DNA of 64,000 bases from DASRWI01 sp035654655 (GTDB lineage Bacteria; Bacteroidota; Ignavibacteria; Ignavibacteriales; Ignavibacteriaceae), in the NCBI GenBank assembly GCA_035654655.1, contig DASRWI010000030.1, forward strand, positions 221,334 to 285,333, in the 5' to 3' direction. The position numbers and the translations under genes are program-made. The notes beneath the pieces were generated by a model, which saw nothing but the letters and a program-made list of their open reading frames with translations, made no database searches and was not told where the DNA came from. Shown one piece after another: positions 53,151-62,257 of the stretch (the first letter of the stretch is position 1; every line of letters begins with the position of its first letter).

Positions 53151-54323
53151 ATGAAAAAAATTATACTCTCTTTGCTGCTTTTAAGTTCAGTAATATTCGC
53201 TCAAGGTAATAAAATGAATGAAGTCCAAAAAGTTATAGATGATGTAAGAAATCAATATGCACCTGATAAAAGAACAGCAATATTTGATGTCCAGGTGACT
53301 GAAGAAAATGGAAATATTGTTTTATCAGGCGCAACAAATTTAGTTGATGCTAAAAATGAATTATCAAATAAATTATCTTCTTTCAAGGTAACTAATAAGA
53401 TTGAAACACTTCCCGCAAAAGAATTAGGGAATAAAATTTACGGAGTGGTTCCATTATCAGTTGCTAATCTGAGAGTAAAGCCGGGACATTCAGAAGAAAT
53501 GGCAACTCAAGCATTATTGGGAATGCCTGTTTTAGTATATAAACAACGAGGGGGAAACTGGCTTGTTAAAACTCCTGATGATTATATTGCCTGGATTGAT
53601 GAACTTCAATTAATGGACAAATCAGAATATGATAACTGGATGAGTTCACAGAAAGTTATTTATACAGAACATTATGGGATGAGCTATTCAGAAAAAAATG
53701 AAAAAAGCATTCCAGTTTCTGATTTAGTCGCAGGAGATATTTTAAAATATTTAGCTAAAGAAGATAGCTTTTACAAAGTTGAATATCCTGATAAAAGGAT
53801 TGCCTATGTTCCAGAAGATAATGCAGAAATGTTTGATAGCTATGTTCAGAAATGTGAATTAACACCTGAAAACATTTTACATACTGCAAAATCTTTAATG
53901 GGTGTTCCTTACTTGTGGGGAGGTACTTCAACTAAAGGAGTTGACTGCAGTGGATTTACAAAAACAGTATACTTCTTAAATGGCGTTATTCTGCCAAGAG
54001 ATGCTTCTCAACAGGTTTTCTCAGGAGATTCTGTTGATATAACCAATGGTTATGAAAATCTTCAACCGGGAGATTTAGTTTTCTTTGGAGCAAGAGCAAG
54101 AGATGGTAAAAAGGAAAGAGTTTCACACGTGGGGATTTACCTTGGTAATATGGAATTTATTCATTCATCAGGAAGCGTAAGAATAAACAGCTTTGATAAA
54201 GAGAAAGATAATTTTAGTGAATATAGAACTAACTCTCTATTAAAAGCTAAAAGAATTATTAATGCTAAAAATCTTTGGGGGATTAAACCATTAAAAGATA
54301 TTTCATCTACTACTTTATATTGA
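53151..54323 (+). CDS. Exported NlpC/P60 peptidase with SH3 domains
   Basis: A 390-residue protein with a signal peptide (cleavage near VIFAQ). Residues about 30-90 look like a BON-type domain (TAIFDVQVTEENGNIVLSGAT), then SH3-like domains (VPLSVANLRVKPGHSEEMA), then the NlpC/P60 domain with catalytic Cys266 (VDCSGF), His326 (SHVGIYLG) and His338. It should cut murein peptides, such as L-Ala-D-Glu from stem peptides, in the periplasm. The next gene, 7 bp downstream, is an L-Ala-D/L-Glu epimerase, a pairing known from the ykf genes of Bacillus. It lies 18 bp after the MBOAT gene. Confidence 0.9.
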   Translation: MKKIILSLLLLSSVIFAQGNKMNEVQKVIDDVRNQYAPDKRTAIFDVQVTEENGNIVLSGATNLVDAKNELSNKLSSFKVTNKIETLPAKELGNKIYGVVPLSVANLRVKPGHSEEMATQALLGMPVLVYKQRGGNWLVKTPDDYIAWIDELQLMDKSEYDNWMSSQKVIYTEHYGMSYSEKNEKSIPVSDLVAGDILKYLAKEDSFYKVEYPDKRIAYVPEDNAEMFDSYVQKCELTPENILHTAKSLMGVPYLWGGTSTKGVDCSGFTKTVYFLNGVILPRDASQQVFSGDSVDITNGYENLQPGDLVFFGARARDGKKERVSHVGIYLGNMEFIHSSGSVRINSFDKEKDNFSEYRTNSLLKAKRIINAKNLWGIKPLKDISSTTLY

Positions 54324-54330
54324 GAAAAAA

Positions 54331-55461
54331 ATGAAAAGAAGAAATTTTCTAAAATCATCAGGACTATTAATGGGTGCAGCAGTACTACCATTAAACTCTT
54401 TAACTAATTTTACATCTAAAACCGGAATCAAAATGGGCGGTAAAATAAAATTTTCTTTCAGACCTTACACTTTAGAACTGAAGCATACTTTTACAGTTGC
54501 AACTAATTCAAGAACTACAACTCCTGTGGTGCTTACAGAAATAGAATATGAAGGAGTAACGGGTTATGGTGAAGCTTCAATGCCGCCATACCTAGGAGAG
54601 TCACACCAAACAGTAACTGAGTTTTTATCTAAAGTAGACCTTACACAATTCAACAATATTTTCGATTTAGAAAATATTTTAGCTTATATAGATGGTATTG
54701 CTCCAAAAAATACTGCTGCAAAAGCATCAGTTGATATAGCTTTGCACGATGTAATTGGAAAATTAATGAAACAACCCTGGTATAATATCTGGGGATTAGA
54801 TAAAAATAAAACTCCATATACCTCTTTTACTATTGGTATAGACACTGCAGAAGTTGTAAAACAAAAAACCATTGAAGCGGGGCAACAGTTTAAAGTACTT
54901 AAAGTAAAATTAGGTAGAGATAATGATAAGGAAATGATTGAAACAATTCGTTCAGTGACAAATACTCCATTGACCTGCGATGTTAATCAAGGGTGGACTG
55001 ACAGAGAATATGCTTTGGATATGATTCACTGGTTGAAAGATAAAGGGATGTTATTTGTTGAACAGCCAATGCCAAAAGAAAGAGTTGATGATAATGCGTG
55101 GTTAACTGAAAAAAGTCCTTTGCCTGTAATTGGTGACGAAGCAGTGCAAAGACTTCCGGATGTTATAAAAGCTCACGGAGTTTATTCAGGTATCAATATT
55201 AAACTAATGAAATGTACAGGAATGAGAGAAGCTCATAAAATGATTACACTTGCCCGTTCATTAGGAATGAAAGTAATGTTGGGTTGTATGACAGAAACAT
55301 CCTGCGCTATTTCCGCTGCATCTCAGTTATCACCATTAGTTGATTGGGCAGACCTAGATGGTGCGTTGTTAATTAAGAACGATGTTTATGATGGGATGAA
55401 AGTTATTGATGGTAAGGTAACACTACCCGACAGGCCAGGAATTGGAATAGTTAAGATTTAA
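54331..55461 (+). CDS. Exported L-Ala-D/L-Glu-type dipeptide epimerase
   Basis: A 376-residue enolase-superfamily enzyme. The catalytic residues are all in place: K191-x-K193 (KVKLG), metal ligands D217 (CDVNQGW), E244 (VEQPMP) and D269 (GDEAV), and K291 (NIKLMK). It is the dipeptide epimerase branch, which interconverts L-Ala-D-Glu and L-Ala-L-Glu from murein. The N-terminus MKRRNFLKSSG is a twin-arginine export signal, so the folded enzyme probably works outside the cytoplasm, which differs from the well-known cytoplasmic YcjG/YkfB. A terminator follows. Confidence 0.88.
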   Translation: MKRRNFLKSSGLLMGAAVLPLNSLTNFTSKTGIKMGGKIKFSFRPYTLELKHTFTVATNSRTTTPVVLTEIEYEGVTGYGEASMPPYLGESHQTVTEFLSKVDLTQFNNIFDLENILAYIDGIAPKNTAAKASVDIALHDVIGKLMKQPWYNIWGLDKNKTPYTSFTIGIDTAEVVKQKTIEAGQQFKVLKVKLGRDNDKEMIETIRSVTNTPLTCDVNQGWTDREYALDMIHWLKDKGMLFVEQPMPKERVDDNAWLTEKSPLPVIGDEAVQRLPDVIKAHGVYSGINIKLMKCTGMREAHKMITLARSLGMKVMLGCMTETSCAISAASQLSPLVDWADLDGALLIKNDVYDGMKVIDGKVTLPDRPGIGIVKI

Positions 55462-55467
55462 TTTTGA

Positions 55468-55490
55468 GGGCTTATTTAAGCCCTTTTTTT
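55468..55490 (+). terminator. Intrinsic terminator after the epimerase
   Basis: GGGCTTA pairs with TAAGCCC around a two-base loop and is followed by seven Ts. It marks the end of the operon that probably begins with the SGNH gene. Confidence 0.88.
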
Positions 55491-55556
55491 ATACGTCCAA
55501 AGCATATTGGGTTTTTTATTTTTTATTTATCTTGATTTTTTATTTACAGCGATAAA

Positions 55557-56213
55557 ATGAAAAGAAGAGACTTATTAGATTTAATAGAAGAAGGTGAGAA
55601 TATTCAATGTGAGTTTAAAAGGAAGTTCTCAACACCTGAAAAAATTGCACGTGAAATGATTGCTTTTGCCAATACTAAAGGAGGATTTATTCTTTTTGGT
55701 GTTGATGATAATAAAGAAATTATTGGTGTTGAAAGTGAAAAAGGGGAAACTGAATTCGTCCTTGATGCTGCAAAAAACTACTGTGAACCACCTCTTGAAA
55801 TAAACATTGAGTATATTGATGTTTATGGAAAGGAAATTGTAATTGTAGAAGTTCCTGAATCGGACAATAAGCCTCATCGCCTTCAGGATTATGAAAAAGA
55901 TTTTGATATTACCAAAGCTGTTGTTTGCATTAGAGTGAATGATAAAAGTATGAATGCAAGCAAAGAGATGGTAAGAATTTTAAGGTCTCAAACTTCAGAG
56001 AAACCATTAGTAAAATATATTATTGGTGAATATGAAAAAAGTGTTTTTGAATATCTTTCTAAAAATGAGACCATCTCTGTGAAAGAATTAAGTAAGTTGA
56101 AAAATATTTCTGAAAGAAGAGCATCACGTACATTAGTTAAAATGGTAAGAGCAAATCTATTAATGATTCATACAAAAGATAATGGGGAAGAATATTTTAC
56201 TGCAGCGAGATAA
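55557..56213 (+). CDS. AlbA_2 (Schlafen-like) domain regulator with C-terminal winged helix
   Basis: A 218-residue protein. The N-terminal half is an AlbA_2 domain: IQCEFKRKFSTPEKIAREMIAFANTKGG, then FILFGVDDN and IVIVEVPESDNKPH. The C-terminal 60 residues look like a winged helix (VFEYLSKNETISVKELSKL ... RRASRTLVKMV). Such proteins are usually annotated as putative transcriptional regulators or ATP-binding proteins; some relatives act in defence or stress. There is no operon partner. A structured repeat follows 4 bp after its stop. Confidence 0.75.
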   Translation: MKRRDLLDLIEEGENIQCEFKRKFSTPEKIAREMIAFANTKGGFILFGVDDNKEIIGVESEKGETEFVLDAAKNYCEPPLEINIEYIDVYGKEIVIVEVPESDNKPHRLQDYEKDFDITKAVVCIRVNDKSMNASKEMVRILRSQTSEKPLVKYIIGEYEKSVFEYLSKNETISVKELSKLKNISERRASRTLVKMVRANLLMIHTKDNGEEYFTAAR

Positions 56214-56217
56214 GAGA

Positions 56218-56332
56218 GAAGGTACTTCGAGTGATTCTGAGTGAAACGAGAAAAATATATCGAGATGGTCATTACTTGCTCCGGTCTTCTCGATACAATT
56301 CCGACTTCGTCGGAATCACTCGAAGAACCTTC
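56218..56332. repeat. Structured palindromic intergenic repeat
   Basis: GAAGGTACTTCGAGTGATTC (56218-56237) is inverted at 56313-56332 with 19 of 20 positions matching. Inside are two further perfect stems: TATCGAGA/TCTCGATA (56258-56265 with 56288-56295) and ATTCCGAC/GTCGGAAT (56298-56305 with 56309-56316). The third stem shares GAAT with the outer arm, so two folds compete. The sequence is more GC-rich than the surroundings. It fills the gap between two convergent genes and resembles a REP/MITE-type element. Confidence 0.72.
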
Positions 56333-56339
56333 GCTTTTA

Positions 56340-56882
56340 TTAATCTCTATTTTTATCGAAAATTTTTCTCATCTCATAAATTGAAATTCCATAAGCAACA
56401 GCTACATTCAATGACTGCTTAATTCCATATTGTGGTATTTCCAAAGAAAAATCGCAAAGATCAATTAAATCCTGATGAACTCCGGTTATTTCATTCCCAA
56501 CAATTAGACAGAGAGGAAAGTCTTTCATTTCAACCTGATGGTAGGGAACACTTTTACTTGTTAACTCAAGCGCTGCTACTTTTATTCCTTCAGATTTAAG
56601 TTTAAGTACTACTTCTCGAGGGTCTTTGATATATTCCCATTTTACACTTTGAGTTGCACCTAATGCTGTTTTAAGAGTTTCTTTTTTGGCTGGAGTTGGG
56701 GTATAACCGCAAAGAATAATTTTTTCAATCATTGCTCCATCTGAAGTCCTGAAAATGGAGCCAACATTATAAGTGCTTCTAATATTATCAAGTACAACAT
56801 AAACAGGAAGTTTATCTACTTTATGAATATTATCTAAAGTACTTCTATTTACAGAAATTTCGTCGTGAGTTAATTTTTTCAT
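56340..56882 (-). CDS. SpoU/TrmH-family RNA 2'-O-methyltransferase
   Basis: A 180-residue SPOUT-fold methyltransferase. Motifs are LDNIRSTYNVGSIFRTSDGA (motif 1), LCLIVGNEITGV (motif 2) and LEIPQYGIKQSLNVAVAYGI (motif 3), the usual SAM knot. It would modify tRNA or rRNA at a ribose; the target cannot be decided. The short form lacks an N-terminal L30-like domain. It begins directly after the rlmN stop (no gap), suggesting a two-gene operon. Confidence 0.9.
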   Translation of the reverse strand: MKKLTHDEISVNRSTLDNIHKVDKLPVYVVLDNIRSTYNVGSIFRTSDGAMIEKIILCGYTPTPAKKETLKTALGATQSVKWEYIKDPREVVLKLKSEGIKVAALELTSKSVPYHQVEMKDFPLCLIVGNEITGVHQDLIDLCDFSLEIPQYGIKQSLNVAVAYGISIYEMRKIFDKNRD

Positions 56883-57935
56883 TTAATATTTTATTGCTAA
56901 TTGTCCGCAGGCAGCTGCAATATCATCTCCCTGAGAATATCTTACCATTACTGTTAAATTTTTATCTCTGAGTTTTTGAGCAAACTGTTCTATCTTATTC
57001 AAAGAAGTAGGTTCTAATTCTGCTGAAAATCCTTCCGGATTCATATGCTGCAATGAATTAAAGGGTATGATGTTTATTTTAGATGGAATATCGCTGCATA
57101 GTTTTACCAGTGCTTTAACATCTTCATTTCTGTCATTCAAATCTTTAAGCATAATATATTCAAACGTTATTCTGGTACCGGTTTTCTTTGCAAAATACTT
57201 TACAGCTTCAAGAGTTTGTTTTAAAGAATATTTTTTGTTGATTGGCATAATCTTAGAACGAATATCTTCAAAAGCTGAATGAAGAGATAAGGCTAATTTT
57301 ACTTTTAATCCTGAATCAGCAAGCTCAATAATTTTTGGTGCAATACCTGCAGTAGAAACAGTAACTTTTTTTAAGCTAATTCCTGTAGTTAGTTCTTCTG
57401 AAAAAATCTTTAATGTATTAATTGTAGCTTTGAAGTTTAATAAAGGTTCACCCATACCCATATAAACAATATTGGTGATATTATCTTTACCTACATCTTT
57501 AGCTGCAAGCATATACTGATCAAATATTTCACCTGCAGTAAGATTTTTTTTATAACCCATTAAACCGGTTGCACAAAATTGACAATCTAATGGACATCCT
57601 ACCTGTGTAGAAATACAAAGTGTATTTCTACCTCCATTTTCAGGAATTAAAACTGATTCAATTTTATTCTTATCTTCAGTTTCAAAAATGTACTTCCTTG
57701 TTCCTGAACTTTCTGAAACTTCAGAATCTACATAGCTTAAGGTAGTTAGAGAACATTCTTCTTTAAGTTTTGCCCTTAAATCTTTAGAAAGATTAGTTAT
57801 TTCATCGAAATCTGCAGCTAAATGGTTATACATCCAATTAAAAACCTGTTCACCGCGAAAAGCTGGCTGGTTAATAGAGGATAGATAATCCTTTAACTCC
57901 TGTAAATTTAATCCTTTAAGCTGTTTCTTATTCAC
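56883..57935 (-). CDS. rlmN: Dual-specificity 23S rRNA/tRNA adenine C2 methyltransferase
   Basis: A 350-residue radical SAM enzyme. It has the cluster motif CPLDCQFCATG, the region before it NTLCISTQVG, MGMGEPLLNF, and a C-terminal cysteine in AAACGQL as used by RlmN for its methyl-relay mechanism. It methylates A2503 of 23S rRNA and A37 of some tRNAs. The gene is followed directly by the SpoU methyltransferase. Confidence 0.95.
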   Translation of the reverse strand: MNKKQLKGLNLQELKDYLSSINQPAFRGEQVFNWMYNHLAADFDEITNLSKDLRAKLKEECSLTTLSYVDSEVSESSGTRKYIFETEDKNKIESVLIPENGGRNTLCISTQVGCPLDCQFCATGLMGYKKNLTAGEIFDQYMLAAKDVGKDNITNIVYMGMGEPLLNFKATINTLKIFSEELTTGISLKKVTVSTAGIAPKIIELADSGLKVKLALSLHSAFEDIRSKIMPINKKYSLKQTLEAVKYFAKKTGTRITFEYIMLKDLNDRNEDVKALVKLCSDIPSKINIIPFNSLQHMNPEGFSAELEPTSLNKIEQFAQKLRDKNLTVMVRYSQGDDIAAACGQLAIKY

Positions 57936-57967
57936 TAAAATCTAAAATAAATTATAAAAATATTCGT

Positions 57968-57975
57968 CAAAACTA
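57968..57975 (-). promoter_or_regulatory. Possible -7 element of rlmN
   Basis: Read on the minus strand this is TAGTTTTG, an exact match to TAnnTTTG, 32 bases before the rlmN ATG. The -33 region, 20 bases further up, is TTT. Confidence 0.38.
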
Positions 57976-58084
57976 CTTATAAAAAAACTTTAATTAAAGT
58001 CAGTAAAGAGAATAAATGTTCTTAACCTTCAAAATTCTTTGCATTACCTTTTTAAAATCTCTTTTTTATGGAATCATAAATTGG

Positions 58085-58092
58085 TATATTTG
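58085..58092 (+). promoter_or_regulatory. Possible -7 element of the UvrD-type helicase gene
   Basis: TATATTTG matches TAnnTTTG exactly, 23 bases before the ATG at 58116. The -33 position holds a T-run (58062-58067) and no clear TTG. Confidence 0.4.
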
Positions 58093-58115
58093 CAATCTAA
58101 AAATAAATAAGGTCT

Positions 58116-60293
58116 ATGATAAACTTAAAATCATTAAATGCCGAGCAAAAGAAGGCAGTTGAATATGATGGCGGTCCTGAATTAATAGTAGCGGGTGCAG
58201 GTTCAGGCAAAACTAAAGTTCTCACCTATAAAATAGCTTATTTAATCGAACATGGATATGAACCGGGTTCAATTCTGGCATTAACCTTTACAAATAAAGC
58301 TGCAAACGAGATGAAATCTCGTATAAAGGATTTAATTGGCAATAAAGCCAATGAACTTTGGATGGGCACTTTTCACTCAATTTTCGCGAGAATATTGCGA
58401 ATTGAAGCTAAATACATCAATTATTCAAACAATTTTTCTATCTACGATGCTGAAGATTCTTTATCCTTAGTACAAAATATTATATCTAACTTTAACATAG
58501 ATTTAGAAGCAATTACTCCAGGGGCTGTAAGACATAAAATCAGTTATCTAAAGAATCATATGATTATGCCTTCTCAGTTTAGAAAAACTGCAGAAAAATC
58601 TATGGTGAACGAAAAAATCGCTGATATTTACGATGAATATCAGAAAAGGTTAATTGAAAACAATTCATTAGATTTTGAAGATTTGCTTCTTAAACCAATT
58701 ACCTTATTTGAAGATAATCAAAAAGTTCATCAAAAATACAGGAAGAAATTCGGCTATATTTTAGTAGATGAATTTCAGGATACTAATAAAGCTCAATATG
58801 AACTTGTAAAAATGCTTGTAACAAGAGATGGCAAAATCTCTGTTGTTGGAGATGATGCTCAAAGTATTTACAGCTGGAGGGGTGCGAATTTCCAGAATAT
58901 TATAGATTTTCAAAAAGATTACCCCAAACATAAAATTTTCAGATTAGAACAAAATTACAGGTCCACTAAAACAATTTTAAAAGCTGCTGATTCAGTAATT
59001 AGACATAATCTACAGCAAATACCAAAAACACTTTGGACTGAAAATCCTGAAGGGGATTTAATTACTTTAATTAAGTGTTCTGATGAAAAGGATGAAGCTT
59101 ATCAAATTGCAAAAAATGTTAAGCAGGATATTTCCAAAAAGAAATTAGCGATGAAAGACTTCGCTGTTCTATATAGAACTAATGCTCAATCAAGAGCTTT
59201 GGAAGATATCTTTAGAAGAGAAAAGATTCCTTACCATATAATTGGCGGAATTGAGTTTTATAAAAGAAAAGAAGTAAAGGATGTTATTGCTTACCTAAGA
59301 GTTCTTGTAAACCAGAATGATGAAGAAAGTTTATTAAGAATAATGAACTTCCCTCAAAGAGGTATTGGAAGTACTACAATAAAAAGAATGATTGCTTTTG
59401 CAAGACGCCACGATATCTCAATGTTCGATACTATGTCCAGGGTATTTGAAGTTATAGATATTAAAGAAAGAATTCAGAAAAACGTAAAAGCATTCAGATT
59501 ACTTCTTGAAAAATATATTGCATTAAAAGATAAATTATCTCTTGGCGAACTATCACGAGCATTAATAGACGACTTAGGTATTCTAAGAATGTTCAAGGAA
59601 GAGAATACTCCTGAATCAATGGCAAGATTTGAGAACATTAATGAACTTCTTGGAGCATTAAGCGAATTTTCTCAAACTGATGCTAAGATTGAACAATTCC
59701 TTGAAGATGTTTCACTTGTTTCTGATGTAGATATGTATGAAGAACAGAAAAATGCTGTTACTTTAATGACAATTCATAGTGCTAAAGGTTTGGAATTCCC
59801 AATAGTCTTTATCTCCGGATGTGAAGAAGATATTTTCCCATTATCAAATAAATTTAGTACAGATGCATCATTGGAAGAGGAAAGAAGATTATTCTATGTT
59901 GCACTTACAAGAGCCAAAATAAAAGCTTACTTATTACACGCACGTTCAAGATATAGATTTGGTGAAGTAGCTTATCAAAGCAGGTCAAGATTTATTGATG
60001 AAATTGCGCCTGAAACTTTAAGTGAGACAAATGGGAATATTGGAAGAAAGAGCTCAGTAAGAAAATCTAAAAAAGAGATGTACTATGAGTACTTCGAAAA
60101 TGTAGATTATGAAGATTTTGATCAGGACAATAAAACTCTTAGACCAGGCAGCAGAGTAATGCATGAAAAATTTGGTTTAGGCAAAGTTACAATGGTTACT
60201 GGAGTGGGAGATATGCAAAAAGCTACTGTGGTATTTGAAGGAAATAATATTAAACAATTGATGCTTAAGTTCGCTAAATTAAAGGTATTATAA
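58116..60293 (+). CDS. pcrA: UvrD/PcrA-type DNA helicase
   Basis: A 725-residue SF1A helicase. It begins LNAEQKKAV with Walker A VAGAGSGKT (residues about 26-34); motif Ia LTFTNKAANEM; Walker B ILVDEFQDTN; motif III GDDAQSIYSWRGA; motif IV FRLEQNYRS; motif V TIHSAKGLEFP; motif VI EEERRLFYVALTRAK. The C-terminal SSRVMHEKFGLGKVT-like segment (GSRVMHEKFGLGKV) is the Tudor-like domain of UvrD/PcrA that binds RNA polymerase. It acts in repair and in clearing replication-transcription conflicts. Confidence 0.95.
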   Translation: MINLKSLNAEQKKAVEYDGGPELIVAGAGSGKTKVLTYKIAYLIEHGYEPGSILALTFTNKAANEMKSRIKDLIGNKANELWMGTFHSIFARILRIEAKYINYSNNFSIYDAEDSLSLVQNIISNFNIDLEAITPGAVRHKISYLKNHMIMPSQFRKTAEKSMVNEKIADIYDEYQKRLIENNSLDFEDLLLKPITLFEDNQKVHQKYRKKFGYILVDEFQDTNKAQYELVKMLVTRDGKISVVGDDAQSIYSWRGANFQNIIDFQKDYPKHKIFRLEQNYRSTKTILKAADSVIRHNLQQIPKTLWTENPEGDLITLIKCSDEKDEAYQIAKNVKQDISKKKLAMKDFAVLYRTNAQSRALEDIFRREKIPYHIIGGIEFYKRKEVKDVIAYLRVLVNQNDEESLLRIMNFPQRGIGSTTIKRMIAFARRHDISMFDTMSRVFEVIDIKERIQKNVKAFRLLLEKYIALKDKLSLGELSRALIDDLGILRMFKEENTPESMARFENINELLGALSEFSQTDAKIEQFLEDVSLVSDVDMYEEQKNAVTLMTIHSAKGLEFPIVFISGCEEDIFPLSNKFSTDASLEEERRLFYVALTRAKIKAYLLHARSRYRFGEVAYQSRSRFIDEIAPETLSETNGNIGRKSSVRKSKKEMYYEYFENVDYEDFDQDNKTLRPGSRVMHEKFGLGKVTMVTGVGDMQKATVVFEGNNIKQLMLKFAKLKVL

Positions 60294-60359
60294 ACTATAG
60301 GTTCATTCCTCTAAGTGTTTATAAAACCATATTTTATACATTCTATTTAATTAATATTA

Positions 60360-62231
60360 ATGCAAAAGTTAAAATTCCTTATTTTCGTAATCATACTATT
60401 TGCTTCAATAAATTTTGCTCAGGAATTAAGGGGTACTTGGTTAGCGAGAGATGTTTTAGCTTCTAAAGAGTCTATCTCCAGAGTTATGGATAGCCTTGCT
60501 GCAAACAATTTCAATGTTGTTTATGTCAATGTTTGGAGCAGGGGATATCCTCTTTGGAAAAGTAGGGTTTTCTACAATGAAACAGGTTCTTATATAGACC
60601 CATCTTATACTAATAGAGATATTTTAGCTGAAGCCGTAGCTGAAGGACATAGAGCAGGTCTACACGTTGAAGCCTGGTTTGAATATGGTTTTGTTGGAGG
60701 GTGGACCGGTAATATTCCTGCAGGAACTAAGGGACCTATCTTTAATAATCATCCTGATTGGGTATCACAAAAGCAAGACGGCGGTGAAATAGATGGAAGT
60801 AATTTCTATTGGATGATACATACCCTACCTGCTGCACAAAATTTTCTTATTGGATTAGTAACTGAAGTCTGTAGAAATTATGATATTGATGGTGTTGAGT
60901 TAGATAGAATTCGTTACTCAAGTCTTCAATATGGTTACGATGATTATACAAAAAATTTGTATAAAACTGAACATAATGATAGTCTTCCTCCCACAAATTA
61001 TAATGATGCAAATTGGTTAAGATGGCGTGCCGATAAGTTAAATGAATTTATAGCAAGAGCTTATGATTCTGTTAAAGCAATTAGCAATAATATAAATGTT
61101 TCAAATGCACCAAGTCTTTATAGTTCAAGTTCTTACTCATCTTACTTAAGTTTTGCTCAGGATTGGGCTTGGTGGGTAAACAATAATAAAATTGATAATG
61201 TTCAGGTTCAATCTTATGTTGGTTCACCCTCTTCATTTGGAAATATTTTAGATTATATCAAAACCTTTATTGATGATTCAACAAAGATTTATCCTGCATT
61301 TGCTATTTCACCTAATGGAACTCCAATTGCTGATGCTGACCTTTTAGGTTTTGTAACTACTACAAGACAAAAAGGATTTCAAGGTAATGCCATTTGGTAC
61401 TACACTGATTTAATTAATTATAATAAGTTCAGATTATTTTCATCCACTGTTTATAATCAAAAAGTTGACCCTCCATATACACCCGCTAATTGGAGAGAAT
61501 TTAGAGATATAACTCTTATCTCAGATACCAGCAAGATTTTTAAAACAGGTAACTGGACAACAAGTACAATTCCTGGTTTTAAAGGAAATTCTATTTATGC
61601 TGATAAAAGTTCAAATGCAAGATTGGATTATTACTTTAATATTCCGGTTGATGGGTTCTATGAGGTTTACAGCTATGTTGTAACAGCATCAAACAGGAAT
61701 GATTCTGCTGTTGTTTATATAAATGATTCAAGCAGTACATCAACAATAAAAATAATTAACCAGACAAATACAGCCAATAAAGGGTGGTATAAGTTAGGTG
61801 ATTTCTATCTGACTGCAGGTAGAAAATTAGTTTCATCTGCAACAAATGAATTTTTAGATAGTAACAAGACTGTCAGTGCTGATGCAATGATGATAATACT
61901 TAATAGAAAATTATCACCAACTATTACCAGTGTTAAAGACGACCAAAAAAAAAGTGATCTAAAAAAAAACTATGACTTTAATCTTGTAAATTATCCCAAT
62001 CCATTCAATGGACAAACGATATTTAATTTTAAAATAAATGATTTAAGTTCATATACCATAAAAATTTATAATATTTTAGGTCAAGAGATTTTTAATAAAG
62101 AAGAAATTCCTGCACAAGTTGGTAACCAGGAATTTCGATTTGACAGTAAGAACCTGAATTCAGGTGTTTACATTGTTTCAATTAGCCAACAAGGTTTTCA
62201 AGAAAACATAAAAATTGTTTTACAAAAATAA
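60360..62231 (+). CDS. GHL10-type glycoside hydrolase with golvesin-like domain and T9SS sorting domain
   Basis: A 623-residue protein with a signal peptide (cleavage near NFAQ, about residue 20). Residues about 22-370 match the glycosyl hydrolase-like 10 (DUF187, PF02638) family: RGTWLARDVLASKESISRVM, NVVYVNVWSRGYPLW, HVEAWFEYGF and DIDGVELDRIRY. Residues about 400-515 resemble a golvesin-type domain (GFYEVYSYVV ... SADAMMIIL). The last 80 residues are a type A sorting domain (LVNYPNPFNGQTIFNF ... IKIVLQK). The substrate is unknown; relatives are thought to act on peptidoglycan or other glycans. It should be exported by the T9SS. Confidence 0.85.
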   Translation: MQKLKFLIFVIILFASINFAQELRGTWLARDVLASKESISRVMDSLAANNFNVVYVNVWSRGYPLWKSRVFYNETGSYIDPSYTNRDILAEAVAEGHRAGLHVEAWFEYGFVGGWTGNIPAGTKGPIFNNHPDWVSQKQDGGEIDGSNFYWMIHTLPAAQNFLIGLVTEVCRNYDIDGVELDRIRYSSLQYGYDDYTKNLYKTEHNDSLPPTNYNDANWLRWRADKLNEFIARAYDSVKAISNNINVSNAPSLYSSSSYSSYLSFAQDWAWWVNNNKIDNVQVQSYVGSPSSFGNILDYIKTFIDDSTKIYPAFAISPNGTPIADADLLGFVTTTRQKGFQGNAIWYYTDLINYNKFRLFSSTVYNQKVDPPYTPANWREFRDITLISDTSKIFKTGNWTTSTIPGFKGNSIYADKSSNARLDYYFNIPVDGFYEVYSYVVTASNRNDSAVVYINDSSSTSTIKIINQTNTANKGWYKLGDFYLTAGRKLVSSATNEFLDSNKTVSADAMMIILNRKLSPTITSVKDDQKKSDLKKNYDFNLVNYPNPFNGQTIFNFKINDLSSYTIKIYNILGQEIFNKEEIPAQVGNQEFRFDSKNLNSGVYIVSISQQGFQENIKIVLQK

Positions 62232-62257
62232 AGTTCAATTTAAACTATAGGATAAAT

